Shown here: positions 26,130 through 32,276 of the stretch, in pieces
Numbering within the stretch: the stretch's first letter is position 1
Layout of the letters: each line of letters begins with the position of its first letter
Notes under the pieces: generated by a model
The model's database searches: none
What the model saw: only the letters and a program-made list of their open reading frames with translations
What the model was told of the DNA's origin: nothing
IMG/VR virus record: IMGVR_UViG_3300043496_000255
Location: 1-40,918 of that record
Source: a virus
Length of the DNA: 40,918 nucleotides
Strand: one strand, 5' to 3'
Program-made: the position numbers and the translations under genes

Positions 26130-26473
26130 CCCGCTGCGCGAGTCTCCCGCTGGCTCAGGTAGTCGACAATCGTAAGCACGAGCCCGGTGTCGTAGGACTT
26201 GTGCTTCAGGGTGAGCGGCTCCCACGTCTTGTGGGGCTCATTGCGCTCGTAGGCGCGCAGCGCCCGATCGGCGTGGGCGGCGATGAGCCAAATCTCGTCA
26301 CTGCGGAGCGGACCCGGCACCAGCTCGTCCGGGTCCCATCGCTCTGTCTTGCTGGCGTAGCGCTCTTCGCCTCGGTCGACGTAGATGATGCGCAGCTCGG
26401 GCCCGTCCAGGGCGACGGTGCCCTTCATGCCGTCACTGCTGCGCACCATGCGCTGACCGAAGACGAGCGTCAC
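26126..26473 (-). CDS. Small protein, unknown (115 aa)
   Basis: Starts at GTG 26473 and overlaps the stop of the 37-residue zinc-type gene by 4 bases (GTGA). The protein has a beta-rich first half (GTVALDGPELRIIYVDRG) and a helical second half with many charged residues (IWLIAAHADRALRAY). It is the last gene of a four-gene cluster with the ssDNA-binding candidate. Function not recognised. Confidence 0.65.
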   Translation of the reverse strand: MTLVFGQRMVRSSDGMKGTVALDGPELRIIYVDRGEERYASKTERWDPDELVPGPLRSDEIWLIAAHADRALRAYERNEPHKTWEPLTLKHKSYDTGLVLTIVDYLSQRETRAAG

Positions 26474-26583
26474 CGGCGTTTCTCACCCGTCTTGCGGCGG
26501 CGTTTGAACTCGTTCTTCAAGCGGAAGGTGCAGAACCAGCAGCGGTTGCGGGCGCAGTTACGGTGACCGCGTGTCCGTGCCAT
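26470..26583 (-). CDS. 37-residue cysteine/arginine-rich peptide
   Basis: ATG 26583 to TGA 26470-26472 codes for a 37-residue protein with cysteines spaced C-x4-C-x2-C (CARNRCWFC) and a very basic C-terminus ending KTGEKRR. It may bind zinc or nucleic acid. The start lies 3 bases after the stop of the SSB-tail gene and its own stop overlaps the next GTG, so it fits the cluster. It is below the usual size limit of gene callers. Confidence 0.55.
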   Translation of the reverse strand: MARTRGHRNCARNRCWFCTFRLKNEFKRRRKTGEKRR

Positions 26584-26586
26584 GGC

Positions 26587-26928
26587 TCAGAACGGGATGT
26601 CGTCATCGGTGCCGGTGGCAGCGAGAGGTTCTGGGCGTGGCTTGTCCGCACGGAAGTCAGGTTGTGCCGTGTCGTTGGCGGCAGCGACGAGCGCGTGCCC
26701 GAGGGCTTCGAGCTCTTTGGCCTTGAGGTGAAAGCGCTGCCACGTCTTGCCCGACTGGCTCGGCTTCTGCACGCTCCAGCGCCAGGAGCCGTCGGGGGTC
26801 AGCCAGTACAGGCCGAGGGTGAAGGTGGGCTTGCCCTGATACTCGCCGCGCTCGAGGCGCAGCTCTTCCTTCTTGTCTCCGTAGGAGCGGTCGAATTTGG
26901 CGATTACGTGCGGTTCTTCAAAGGCCAT
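26587..26928 (-). CDS. ssDNA-binding candidate with SSB-type C-terminal tail
   Basis: A 113-residue protein. The C-terminus is DDDIPF, the same acidic tip that bacterial SSB proteins use to recruit repair and replication partners, preceded by a flexible Pro/Thr/Ala linker as in SSB. The N-terminal 85 residues contain a beta-rich core (LRLERGEYQGKPTFTLGLYWL) and a helix (LKAKELEALGHALVAA), an arrangement that resembles PC4/SUB1-type ssDNA-binding proteins more than the OB fold. The gene is TAATG-coupled to the upstream one. The tail is seen in the sequence; the DNA-binding role is inferred. Confidence 0.65.
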   Translation of the reverse strand: MAFEEPHVIAKFDRSYGDKKEELRLERGEYQGKPTFTLGLYWLTPDGSWRWSVQKPSQSGKTWQRFHLKAKELEALGHALVAAANDTAQPDFRADKPRPEPLAATGTDDDIPF

Positions 26929-27356
26929 TACGTCTCCAGGTCTCTCACTTCGTAGGTCGTGTCGTTGGCGGGGTACGCCGAGGAAGTCGGGGCAGGCAGG
27001 GCGATCTTCACGTTCAGATTGTTCTGCGTAATCTTCATGCGGTAGCCGCGACCGCGGCTGATGCCGATCTGCGCCTGCACGGCCAACTTTGCAGCAGCTG
27101 GAGCTACGCTGGCGGGGAGCCACCCGGCTTTGGCGACCGCCAGGCGCTGCATCGCCGCATCGTAGCCGTATTCGGCAACCCAGGACGGCGGGGGCTCGGT
27201 CTGGTGCGGGGTGACCTCGCTGAAGGACAGATAGGCGTTGACGACCCCTGCCGCACGCTCGAAGATTTCGTTTTCGAGCTCTTCAATCTTGGCGAGGCGC
27301 TCTTCCCTCTTGGCCTCGTCCCGCAAGTCACGGCGAGCGAGGAAGCTGGCAACCAT
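26928..27356 (-). CDS. Small protein, unknown (142 aa), start uncertain
   Basis: The product has a charged helical N-terminus (REERLAKIEELENEIFERAAG), then a more neutral domain ending in NVKIALPAPTSS and a polar tail. The ATG at 27356 shares its bases with the divergent ATG of the next gene (CATG palindrome). No ribosome binding site is visible before it; an in-frame ATG at 27398 also lacks one. It heads the cluster of the ssDNA-binding candidate. Function not recognised. Confidence 0.6.
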   Translation of the reverse strand: MVASFLARRDLRDEAKREERLAKIEELENEIFERAAGVVNAYLSFSEVTPHQTEPPPSWVAEYGYDAAMQRLAVAKAGWLPASVAPAAAKLAVQAQIGISRGRGYRMKITQNNLNVKIALPAPTSSAYPANDTTYEVRDLET

Positions 27357-27777
27357 GGCGCACAAGATGACACAACGGCCGGCCGATGACGAGCGCATCG
27401 TGTGCGCGCCCTACGAGGGGCCCTCTGAGCTGCGCATCTACGTGACGGAGCTGGCGCAGTACCTACACCACCGAGGCAGCCTCATTAAGAAGTTCGCGAA
27501 GAGAGCGAACCTACTGAAGGGGTGCCGGGACCTCCCCTACGTGACGGTGCACGGAGCCCAGCGCATCATCGCCTACATCCGCGCCATCCAGGGAGCGGAG
27601 TACATGCGGGGGAGGCAGTTCCACGAATGGAACGAGCGCGAGCAGCAGCTGATGGCGCGCAAGCGGGCAGCCAAGAAGGCTCTTGCAATCTCCGGAGCCG
27701 GAACAGAAGATAGAGCCAGCGAAGCGCCTGCGAATATCGGAATCGCCGAAACCGCGGTGGTGTCACCAGGCACGTAA
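27355..27777 (+). CDS. HTH-like small protein (140 aa), unknown
   Basis: 140 residues from ATG 27355, with GAGGAAG upstream. Residues 30-75 (VTELAQYLHHRGSLIKKFAKR) look like a helix-turn-helix of MerR/excisionase size, followed by a further helix and a Lys/Arg-rich C-terminal part. It starts the rightward chain of small genes. The start codon overlaps that of a divergent gene. It could be a DNA-binding regulator or, less likely, a small terminase; evidence is not decisive. Confidence 0.6.
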   Translation: MAHKMTQRPADDERIVCAPYEGPSELRIYVTELAQYLHHRGSLIKKFAKRANLLKGCRDLPYVTVHGAQRIIAYIRAIQGAEYMRGRQFHEWNEREQQLMARKRAAKKALAISGAGTEDRASEAPANIGIAETAVVSPGT

Positions 27778-27802
27778 TGCTGGCGCCCGAGGAACGAGGG
27801 GG

Positions 27803-28081
27803 ATGGAGAAGCTGATGGCTGATGAGAGAGACTTTGTGCGGGTCACCGACTTGGAAGACCTATGGGTGTGGGTGTTCTTCACGATGGGCGGGGTGAGTCA
27901 GGCGGCGTTCGTCGCGAGCGGTGATGGCGAGCGGGACAAGCGCTCGCGGCAGGCGGCGCTGAATCTCGGGCGGCTGGTGCCGGCGATAGCGGCGGCGCTG
28001 ACCGTGGCGCGCAACCATCGGGAGGAGTTTGACGCAGAGCTGGCGCAACTGGCACCTGTCGAGCTCGAGCGCCCACTGTAG
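27803..28081 (+). CDS. Small helical protein (92 aa), unknown
   Basis: From ATG 27803 (site GAGG, then a G run); ATG 27815 preceded by GGAGAAG is an alternative. The product is acidic at first (RDFVRVTDLEDLWVWVFF), then mostly helical with LGRLVPAIAAALTVA. Hydrophobic patches are short of a clear membrane segment. No family recognised. Confidence 0.6.
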   Translation: MEKLMADERDFVRVTDLEDLWVWVFFTMGGVSQAAFVASGDGERDKRSRQAALNLGRLVPAIAAALTVARNHREEFDAELAQLAPVELERPL

Positions 28082-28199
28082 CTGGACAACGAGGGGTGTG
28101 AGCCGGTATGGGGGTTCTGCTCGCCGCCGGGGTGCATGAGGGGGTGGTCGACGCTTCCGTCAACACCGGCGTGCGGGCACCAACATCGAGGGAGAGACC
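28082..28199. other. 118-base gap without a convincing gene
   Basis: Between two plus-strand genes. It contains a weak ATG frame (28108) that would overlap the next gene almost completely, but composition is atypical and no ribosome binding site is found. GGGAGAG just before GTG 28200 is the site of the next gene. Nothing else supported. Confidence 0.5.
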
Positions 28200-28475
28200 G
28201 TGGATTCCATCGAGCAATGGCACGCGATCGCTGACGAGCGCAGCGCCGAGATTGTGCGACTGCGCGCCCGCATCGCGGAGCTGGAGGCGAAGCTAGAAAC
28301 GACCAGCGAGCGCGCCCAATGGGACCTCGACTGGCGCATCGAGGCAGAGGCGCTCACCCGCAAGCTGGATGACCGCATCGCCCAAGCCGTGGCGGAGCTG
28401 GAATTCTGGCAGAGAGCCTTCAGTGTAGAAGGCGGTTCCGAGCACGTTGAGCGCGCGCTGGAGGCGCTGCGATGA
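28200..28475 (+). CDS. 91-residue coiled-coil protein
   Basis: Starts at GTG 28200 with GGGAGAG 3 bases upstream. Nearly the whole protein is a charged helix with heptads (IVRLRARIAELEAKLE), so it probably forms a coiled coil. It is the first of eight genes joined mostly by 4-base overlaps. No known family. Confidence 0.65.
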   Translation: MDSIEQWHAIADERSAEIVRLRARIAELEAKLETTSERAQWDLDWRIEAEALTRKLDDRIAQAVAELEFWQRAFSVEGGSEHVERALEALR

Positions 28476-28810
28476 GCGAGTGCAGCCATCCGACGCAACA
28501 CCACGGCGTTTGCACGGTGTGCGGCGAAGAGCCCAAGGACACCGTCCCTCTCGAGGAGCTCGACGAGGCGCTGGTCCGAATCCGAGAGCTCGAGGCCGAG
28601 CTGCGCCAGTACCAGCCGAGCGACGGCATGATGGTGAAGCTGCTCGGGCTCGATGACGTGATTCGGGAGGCAGCGCGCCTGCTCTTCGATTCAGGCTCGG
28701 TGAAGCGCGACATGCCGGAGCACTTGGACGCGGTAGACGCCTGGATGTGTCACCCCACGGTGGACCGAGCGGTAAAGTCGGCGATGGCACGGGCCAAGGT
28801 GAAGCCATGA
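28472..28810 (+). CDS. Small zinc-type / helical protein (112 aa)
   Basis: 112 residues. The N-terminus has CSHPTQHHGVCTVCG, a Cys/His cluster typical of a small zinc knuckle; then an acidic helix (LEELDEALVRIRELEAELRQ) and a second helical domain. Start and stop overlap the neighbours in ATGA. Could bind nucleic acid or a host protein; function unknown. Confidence 0.65.
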   Translation: MSECSHPTQHHGVCTVCGEEPKDTVPLEELDEALVRIRELEAELRQYQPSDGMMVKLLGLDDVIREAARLLFDSGSVKRDMPEHLDAVDAWMCHPTVDRAVKSAMARAKVKP

Positions 28811-28935
28811 GCGATGAGACCCTCACCACGCTGTTCCAATGGGGCGGCGTCATCATCGGCGCGTGTTTGGTGGTGCTGACCGTGGGCGTCACGGTGCACA
28901 TGCTCGGAATGGCATGGCAGGAGTGGCGGCGGTGA
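28807..28935 (+). CDS. 42-residue membrane peptide
   Basis: A single hydrophobic segment (GGVIIGACLVVLTVGVTV) spans residues 13-30, with a short acidic N-terminus and a basic C-terminus ending QEWRR. It is too short for a typical holin but is a candidate for a small membrane effector. It overlaps both neighbours by 4 bases (ATGA, GTGA) and so is probably translated. Function unknown. Confidence 0.6.
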   Translation: MSDETLTTLFQWGGVIIGACLVVLTVGVTVHMLGMAWQEWRR

Positions 28936-29156
28936 GCAGCTGCGAGCATCAGTGGTACCCGGTGGCGGGCAACCGGCTCTGTTGCGTCAAGTGCGACGAG
29001 ACCTGCTCCCCCGTGGACGAGGCGTTCCCGGACACGATGACGTGCTGCGGCTGCGGGGAGCGATTCCCGCATGCAGAACTGCAAACGCTCGGCGGTGGGG
29101 GTCCCTTCTGCGAGCCTTGCGCCGAGCGCATCGAGGCGGAGATGGGTGGGTTATGA
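28932..29156 (+). CDS. Zinc-ribbon protein (74 aa)
   Basis: Starts at GTG 28932 within a GTGA overlap. It has four cysteine groups: CCVKC, CCGCG, CEPC and an N-terminal CEH, enough to hold two zinc ions, in the style of a double zinc ribbon. The rest is polar. Such proteins often mediate nucleic-acid or protein contacts. A precise family was not recognised. Confidence 0.65.
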   Translation: MSSCEHQWYPVAGNRLCCVKCDETCSPVDEAFPDTMTCCGCGERFPHAELQTLGGGGPFCEPCAERIEAEMGGL

Positions 29157-29326
29157 TCAGGCGATACAAGTTTTTCTTCACTGCTCGCGTCGAGAAGGAT
29201 GTGGAGTTTCCGGATGACTGCGTCGAGGAGAGCGACGCTTGGGAGAAAATCATCCAAGACGCGGCGTGCAGCATCAATGTCGACGAACACGCCGACTTCG
29301 AGGACGCCTACGAGGTCGACGAGTGA
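29153..29326 (+). CDS. 57-residue acidic protein
   Basis: ATG 29153 overlaps the previous stop. The first 15 residues are basic and aromatic (RRYKFFFTARVEK), the rest strongly acidic and ends DAYEVDE. Strong acidity with small size is seen in DNA-mimic and inhibitor proteins, but that is only a possibility. Stop overlaps the next GTG. Confidence 0.6.
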   Translation: MIRRYKFFFTARVEKDVEFPDDCVEESDAWEKIIQDAACSINVDEHADFEDAYEVDE

Positions 29327-29460
29327 AATCTCGCGAAAAGCGACGCAGGCGGCAGCTGCGCAAGGCGCGGCAGAGGGCGCGGGGCGTCCAGGTCACCATC
29401 TTGTGGGAGACGCTACGGTATCTGTCTCTCAAAGAGACCGAAGCGGGGCGGAGTTTGTGA
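29323..29460 (+). CDS. 45-residue Arg-rich protein
   Basis: Starts at GTG 29323 and is joined by GTGA overlaps on both sides. The first 20 residues contain 10 arginines or lysines (SREKRRRRQLRKARQRAR), the rest is a short helix. Likely binds nucleic acid or an acidic partner; the acidic protein just upstream is an obvious candidate partner, by inference only. Confidence 0.55.
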   Translation: MKSREKRRRRQLRKARQRARGVQVTILWETLRYLSLKETEAGRSL

Positions 29461-29645
29461 AAATTACGCCTTTTGCAGGCCTGGATGAGGCGCAATTGCG
29501 GTGCGTGGAGCGCAATGTGCTCGAAGCCTGCATCACGCTGGAGGCTTGGTACCACGGGCAGTACGAAGACCGAGCGGCGCTGCGACAACTGAGGGCTCAG
29601 TTGCGCGTCGTGGGCGATATTCTGGCGGGTTTGGTTCAGAAATAG
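29457..29645 (+). CDS. 62-residue helical protein
   Basis: Starts at GTG 29457 in a GTGA overlap. The product is a mostly helical soluble protein (LRCVERNVLEACITLEAWYHG, then LRQLRAQLRVVGDILAG). No motif recognised. It is part of the chain of tiny plus-strand genes. Confidence 0.6.
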   Translation: MKITPFAGLDEAQLRCVERNVLEACITLEAWYHGQYEDRAALRQLRAQLRVVGDILAGLVQK

Positions 29646-29648
29646 TCG

Positions 29649-29852
29649 ATGAAGGGCAAGGTCGACGCCATGAAGGGGTACAAACCCCTGAAGTGGGACG
29701 CAGATTCTTCGCTCGATGCGGAGATGCAGGCGTCGGTGGAGCTGATGCGGCGGGATTTGTGGCGCGGTGGGGTGCGCGGCGAGAACCTGGAGCGCATGGC
29801 GTTCGAGTTTGGCTTCGTGCACTACACGGCCAAGGCTTTGCCTCCTAAGTAG
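29649..29852 (+). CDS. 67-residue protein, end of small-gene chain
   Basis: ATG 29649 stands three bases after the previous stop. The protein has a helical middle (EMQASVELMRRDLWRGG) and an aromatic C-terminal part (FEFGFVHYT). The stop overlaps the end of the convergent minus-strand gene by 8 bases. Function unknown. Confidence 0.6.
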   Translation: MKGKVDAMKGYKPLKWDADSSLDAEMQASVELMRRDLWRGGVRGENLERMAFEFGFVHYTAKALPPK

Positions 29853-30105
29853 GGCGCATCTTGCGCAACGCTTCGACGGTGGTGCGCACGTAGATGCCCG
29901 CGTGGGGGACTTCTTCGCAGGCAGCGCAGCAGTTGTCGCGGATAGCGTCCTTCTCGGCGTCGGCAAACGTCTTGACGATGAGCGCTTCTATGGAGCGCTG
30001 GCGCTCTGGCTCCATGGCGCGGTCTGGGTTGAGGCGATTCCAGCAGTCGCAGCACAGGGCGACGTTGAACCAGCGCCCCCGCAGGGTCGGCATGTCTTCT
30101 CTCAT
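29845..30105 (-). CDS. Cysteine-pair small protein (86 aa)
   Basis: From ATG 30105, or perhaps ATG 30093 which has GAGAGAAG before it. The sequence has CCDCW and CCAAC, two cysteine groups that could bind one zinc ion (HNH-like or zinc-ribbon arrangement; the spacing of His residues does not fit a full HNH nuclease). C-terminal helix with VRTTVEALRKM. Convergent to the plus-strand chain. Confidence 0.6.
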   Translation of the reverse strand: MREDMPTLRGRWFNVALCCDCWNRLNPDRAMEPERQRSIEALIVKTFADAEKDAIRDNCCAACEEVPHAGIYVRTTVEALRKMRPT

Positions 30106-30175
30106 GCCGGGTTTCTAGCGGTTCCCGACATTGGGTTCAGAAATTTCGTGTCTCTGGGCTGAGGTGGGTCAGGGC

Positions 30176-30466
30176 TCAGACCTTCTGAGCGTCGAATTGC
30201 TCGCCCTCGGGCATGTTGGCGCGCTTGAGCTCGTCCAAGGTGGCGTAGTGCAGCGCTGCCATCACGCCTTGGGTGTAGCCGAGCCAGCGATTGGCCTTGT
30301 CGGACTTGTTTTCTGCGAAAAACAGCGCCGCTTGCACGAGCATGTAGGCCAAATGCCAGGGGCTCGTCGGGGCGTCTTGGTCTCGCTTGGCGTCGAAGTC
30401 CCCGCTGCGGGCTTTGAGCAGGGCGAGGGTCTTCCCGCAGGCGGTTTCAAATTGTTCCAGGGTCAT
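30176..30466 (-). CDS. Small helical protein (96 aa), unknown
   Basis: ATG 30466 opens a 96-residue soluble helical protein (TLALLKARSG, WHLAYMLVQAALFFAE, RWLGYTQGVMAALHY) with a charged end. Longer upstream extension is rejected because it enters the repeat region. It stands alone between two gene-free stretches. It resembles conserved phage proteins of unknown role. Confidence 0.6.
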   Translation of the reverse strand: MTLEQFETACGKTLALLKARSGDFDAKRDQDAPTSPWHLAYMLVQAALFFAENKSDKANRWLGYTQGVMAALHYATLDELKRANMPEGEQFDAQKV

Positions 30467-30587
30467 GCCGCGCAGGTGTACTGCGGCAGGTGAGAGCCAA
30501 GCCAGAAAAGTGCTGTCTCTAGCGTGGGGTGGCGCGACCGCGTCCCCCGATCCAGCCCCGGGGGGGTACCCGCCCACATGCACGCGC

Positions 30588-30670
30588 AGGCTCGCGCGCA
30601 CACCCGCGCACTGCGCACGCGCGCACGCATCACACGCGCGCACTGCGCACGCGCATAGCGCGCACGCGCG
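30588..30670. repeat. Alternating purine-pyrimidine tract with 18-bp direct repeats
   Basis: Over about 80 bases G/A and C/T alternate almost without break (GCGCACGCGC-type). CGCGCACTGCGCACGCGC occurs twice, at 30605-30622 and 30637-30654, 32 bases apart, with part of a third copy near 30658-30670. Such sequence can adopt Z-DNA and lowers the energy for nucleosome-free or origin-like opening nearby. Function unknown. Confidence 0.6.
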
Positions 30671-30732
30671 ATCAGGAGAGCCTTCTGCGCAGTGTTCCGA
30701 AACGGCGAGCGATTTGCGCCCCCTGTGCGGCA

Positions 30733-30753
30733 AACGCTTGCGTGGCAAGCGTT
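30733..30753. promoter_or_regulatory. Perfect 9-bp inverted repeat (operator-like)
   Basis: AACGCTTGC and GCAAGCGTT flank the three bases GTG. It is too short-looped and lacks a T run, so an operator is more likely than a terminator. GTGACT follows twice, 12 bases apart (30755-30760 and 30767-30772). A dimeric winged-helix or HTH regulator from this phage may bind here. Confidence 0.5.
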
Positions 30754-30791
30754 CGTGACTAGGCTTGTGACTGGGGAGCCGATAGCGGCCC

Positions 30792-30813
30792 CCCTGACTC
30801 GACCCTGACTCGA
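30792..30813. repeat. 11-bp tandem repeat before first gene of right operon
   Basis: CCCTGACTCGA occurs twice in direct tandem (30792-30802, 30803-30813), followed by CCCCGA. The period is about one helical turn, as expected for stacked protein binding on one face of DNA. It lies 37 bases upstream of the ATG. Confidence 0.5.
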
Positions 30814-30850
30814 CCCCGATCCACCTCACAAGAGCCCACCAGGAGACAAC

Positions 30851-31123
30851 ATGACACTCGCATTCGCCTCGCTCGCCAACGCCACCTCGGCAGAACGCCC
30901 GGCCAACCAGTCTGACTACCTCGCCAACCTGGCGACGATCGAGAGCACCGAACCCAGTGACGAAGCCGTGACTCGCGCTGGTCGCCTGATTGACCGCACC
31001 CCCTACGTGTCGGTCGCATTCGCTGCGATGGCGGCCGCTCTGCAGGAGATTGACCCGGACGCTGCGCAGATTGCGCTGGACGCCGCTGCCCGCATCGCGG
31101 AGCTGGAAGCCGCAACCATCTAA
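30851..31123 (+). CDS. Small Ala-rich helical protein (90 aa)
   Basis: First gene of the rightward operon, with ACCAGGAGACAAC before the ATG, a variant of the repeated leader. The 90-residue product is mostly helical and Ala-rich (VAFAAMAAALQEID, DAAARIAELEAATI). No motif recognised. First intergenic cassette follows its stop. Confidence 0.6.
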   Translation: MTLAFASLANATSAERPANQSDYLANLATIESTEPSDEAVTRAGRLIDRTPYVSVAFAAMAAALQEIDPDAAQIALDAAARIAELEAATI

Positions 31124-31202
31124 CGCTCCGTTACTCGTCGCGACTGGCAACGGTCGCGACTAGTGGCGGGTCCGTTAACCCGAGAAGAAACCAGGAACAC
31201 CA
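31124..31202 (+). promoter_or_regulatory. Intergenic cassette 1: stem-loop A, stem-loop B, RBS
   Basis: Stem A: GTCGCGAC at 31137-31144 pairs with GTCGCGAC at 31153-31160 around loop TGGCAACG; ACT/AGT extends it with one mismatch. Stem B: GGGT 31168-31171 with ACCC 31178-31181. Then GAAGAAACCAGGAAC before ATG 31203. No T run follows, so it is not a typical terminator. Confidence 0.7.
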
Positions 31203-31388
31203 ATGACCGCTCGTATCATCGCCATCGCCATCGCCATCTTCGCGCTCGGAGCCCTCACGGGCATTACCGCCGCTGACGCCTACGGTGCGGAGCCCGCGCC
31301 CACCACGCCGCAACGGTGCCGCATTGTCTACATCAACGGAGACACCGTCATTTCGTGCCCGACCCTGGTTGTGCGAGGCGGCAAGTGA
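31203..31388 (+). CDS. Exported small protein with signal peptide (61 aa)
   Basis: Starts MTARIIAIAIAIFALGALTG, a clear signal peptide or N-terminal anchor with possible cleavage around ADAYGA (residue 27-30). The mature part of about 32 residues has two cysteines (RCRIVYINGDTVISC) that could form a disulfide in the periplasm. A small exported phage product of this kind may alter the cell envelope, for example in superinfection exclusion; this is speculation. Confidence 0.65.
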   Translation: MTARIIAIAIAIFALGALTGITAADAYGAEPAPTTPQRCRIVYINGDTVISCPTLVVRGGK

Positions 31389-31494
31389 GCCGCACGGACG
31401 GAAACCTCTAAGACCCGCCTACACCGCGCAGCACTGGCAACGGTACTGCGCGGTAAGGTGAGCCACAGCGGCCAACCAGAAGGAAACCAGGACC
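31389..31494 (+). promoter_or_regulatory. Intergenic cassette 2: stem-loop A, RBS
   Basis: Stem A: ACCGCGCAG 31423-31431 pairs with CTGCGCGGT 31446-31454, nine perfect pairs; after a C/A mismatch AC/GT closes the same loop TGGCAACG found in cassette 1. A clear second stem is missing or weak. GAAGGAAACCAGGACC precedes ATG 31495. Confidence 0.7.
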
Positions 31495-31773
31495 ATGACT
31501 AAGAAAGCATTCCGCGCATTCGCGATCGGCGACAAGGTCAAGCTGACCGGCAAGTTTTTGCGCTCGACTGGCCAGCATGCGGGCAAAGAAGGTCAATCCG
31601 TCTGGACAATCCTTGGCTTTAGCAATGGTGACCGGTGGGCCATTGTCGACCAGCCGACAGACACCAGCCACTACACCGCGGCAGAGCTGACAGAGGACCC
31701 ATCGCTTCGCTACCGGCGTATCGCTGTGGCCAATCTGTATATCTGCGGCCAACTGGACTCGCGCAACGCCTAA
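31495..31773 (+). CDS. Conserved-looking phage protein (92 aa), unknown
   Basis: 92 residues. An SH3-like beta pattern is visible: GDKVKLTGKFLRSTGQ, then SVWTILGFSNGDRWAIVDQP, and YTAAELTEDPSLRYRRIAVANL. Similar short beta-barrel proteins are common in phage early operons. No signal peptide or membrane segment. Function unknown. Confidence 0.65.
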   Translation: MTKKAFRAFAIGDKVKLTGKFLRSTGQHAGKEGQSVWTILGFSNGDRWAIVDQPTDTSHYTAAELTEDPSLRYRRIAVANLYICGQLDSRNA

Positions 31774-31850
31774 GCGCTCCGCTCAGCCTTGCCAGCTACG
31801 GCTAGCAAGGCTTGGCGGGCCCGCTTGGCTCGAGAAGGAAACCAGGAAAC
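31774..31850 (+). promoter_or_regulatory. Intergenic cassette 3: stem-loop A with TACG loop, RBS
   Basis: AGCCTTGC 31785-31792 pairs with GCAAGGCT 31805-31812; inside, AGC/GCT closes a TACG loop, a UNCG-type tetraloop. A CGGGCCCG palindrome follows at 31816-31823 in place of the second stem. CGAGAAGGAAACCAGGAAAC precedes GTG 31851. Confidence 0.7.
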
Positions 31851-31888
31851 GTGAACGAGAGAGACCTGCCACGAAACTACGGCAAGCC
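31839..31888 (+). repeat. 50-bp exact repeat, copy 1 (RBS and gene start)
   Basis: From AAACCAGGAAAC through GTG 31851 and the first 12 codons of the gene, identical to 33080-33129. It is broken at AAGCC, after which the genes diverge. Confidence 0.75.
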
Positions 31889-32276
31889 CAAGCCGGCTAT
31901 GCCCAAGTTTGAGCAAGCGTTGCGCGCCGCATTCGAGCGTACAGCTGGCGAAGCAAACGTTACGCTAGCGCTCCGCATCATTCGGGGCGAGATTGACCCG
32001 CGCAGTATCCCAGCCGCGGAACGCCTCGAGGCGCAATGCTACAACCCACCGGGCACGCATTACCTCACCATGGTCGCGCTAGACAGCCTGCTAGGTACCC
32101 ACGGGTGCGAGTATATCGGCGAGGCGGATATGCGCGACGGTCCGCCGGTGGAGTATCTCAATACGGGTGACACCTACGCCGCGACCCTGGTCTGGTATCG
32201 CGACCGTGTCAGGCCGTGGTCCGTCGAATCTTGGGGCGACGTAGCAGAACGCCTAGAGCGCAGAGGTGGCAAGTGA
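31851..32276 (+). CDS. Small protein (141 aa), shares first 13 residues with 33092 gene
   Basis: GTG start with GAAGGAAACCAGGAAAC. The protein begins MNERDLPRNYGKP, identical to that of the gene at 33092, then differs. Middle part: ALRIIRGEIDPRSIP, then LDSLLGTHGCEYIGEADM; end includes VWYRDRVRPWSVESWGD. Not a known family. Stop overlaps the next GTG. Confidence 0.65.
   Translation: MNERDLPRNYGKPKPAMPKFEQALRAAFERTAGEANVTLALRIIRGEIDPRSIPAAERLEAQCYNPPGTHYLTMVALDSLLGTHGCEYIGEADMRDGPPVEYLNTGDTYAATLVWYRDRVRPWSVESWGDVAERLERRGGK

Larger units (their letters stand above)
30467..30850. promoter_or_regulatory. Gene-free region with repeats; promoter of right operon
   Basis: 384 bases without a credible gene. 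It holds an alternating purine-pyrimidine tract (30588-30670), an 18-bp direct repeat, a perfect inverted repeat (30733-30753) and an 11-bp tandem repeat (30792-30813), listed separately. A promoter might be TTGCGT (30738-30743), 16 bases, TAGGCT (30760-30765), overlapping the inverted repeat; this is weak. The leader ends with ACCAGGAGAC before the ATG at 30851. Confidence 0.4.

Noticed and set aside
25809-26225. 138-codon minus frame upstream of terminase as a small terminase
   Set aside because: Lies antisense to the 80-residue plus gene, has no HTH and reads like a shadow frame.
28108-28296. 62-codon plus frame in the gap before 28200
   Set aside because: No ribosome binding site, unlikely composition and near-full overlap with the next gene.
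30529-30762. 77-codon plus frame in the repeat region
   Set aside because: It reads through the alternating purine-pyrimidine tract, giving Ala/His/Arg/Thr low complexity; no start signal.
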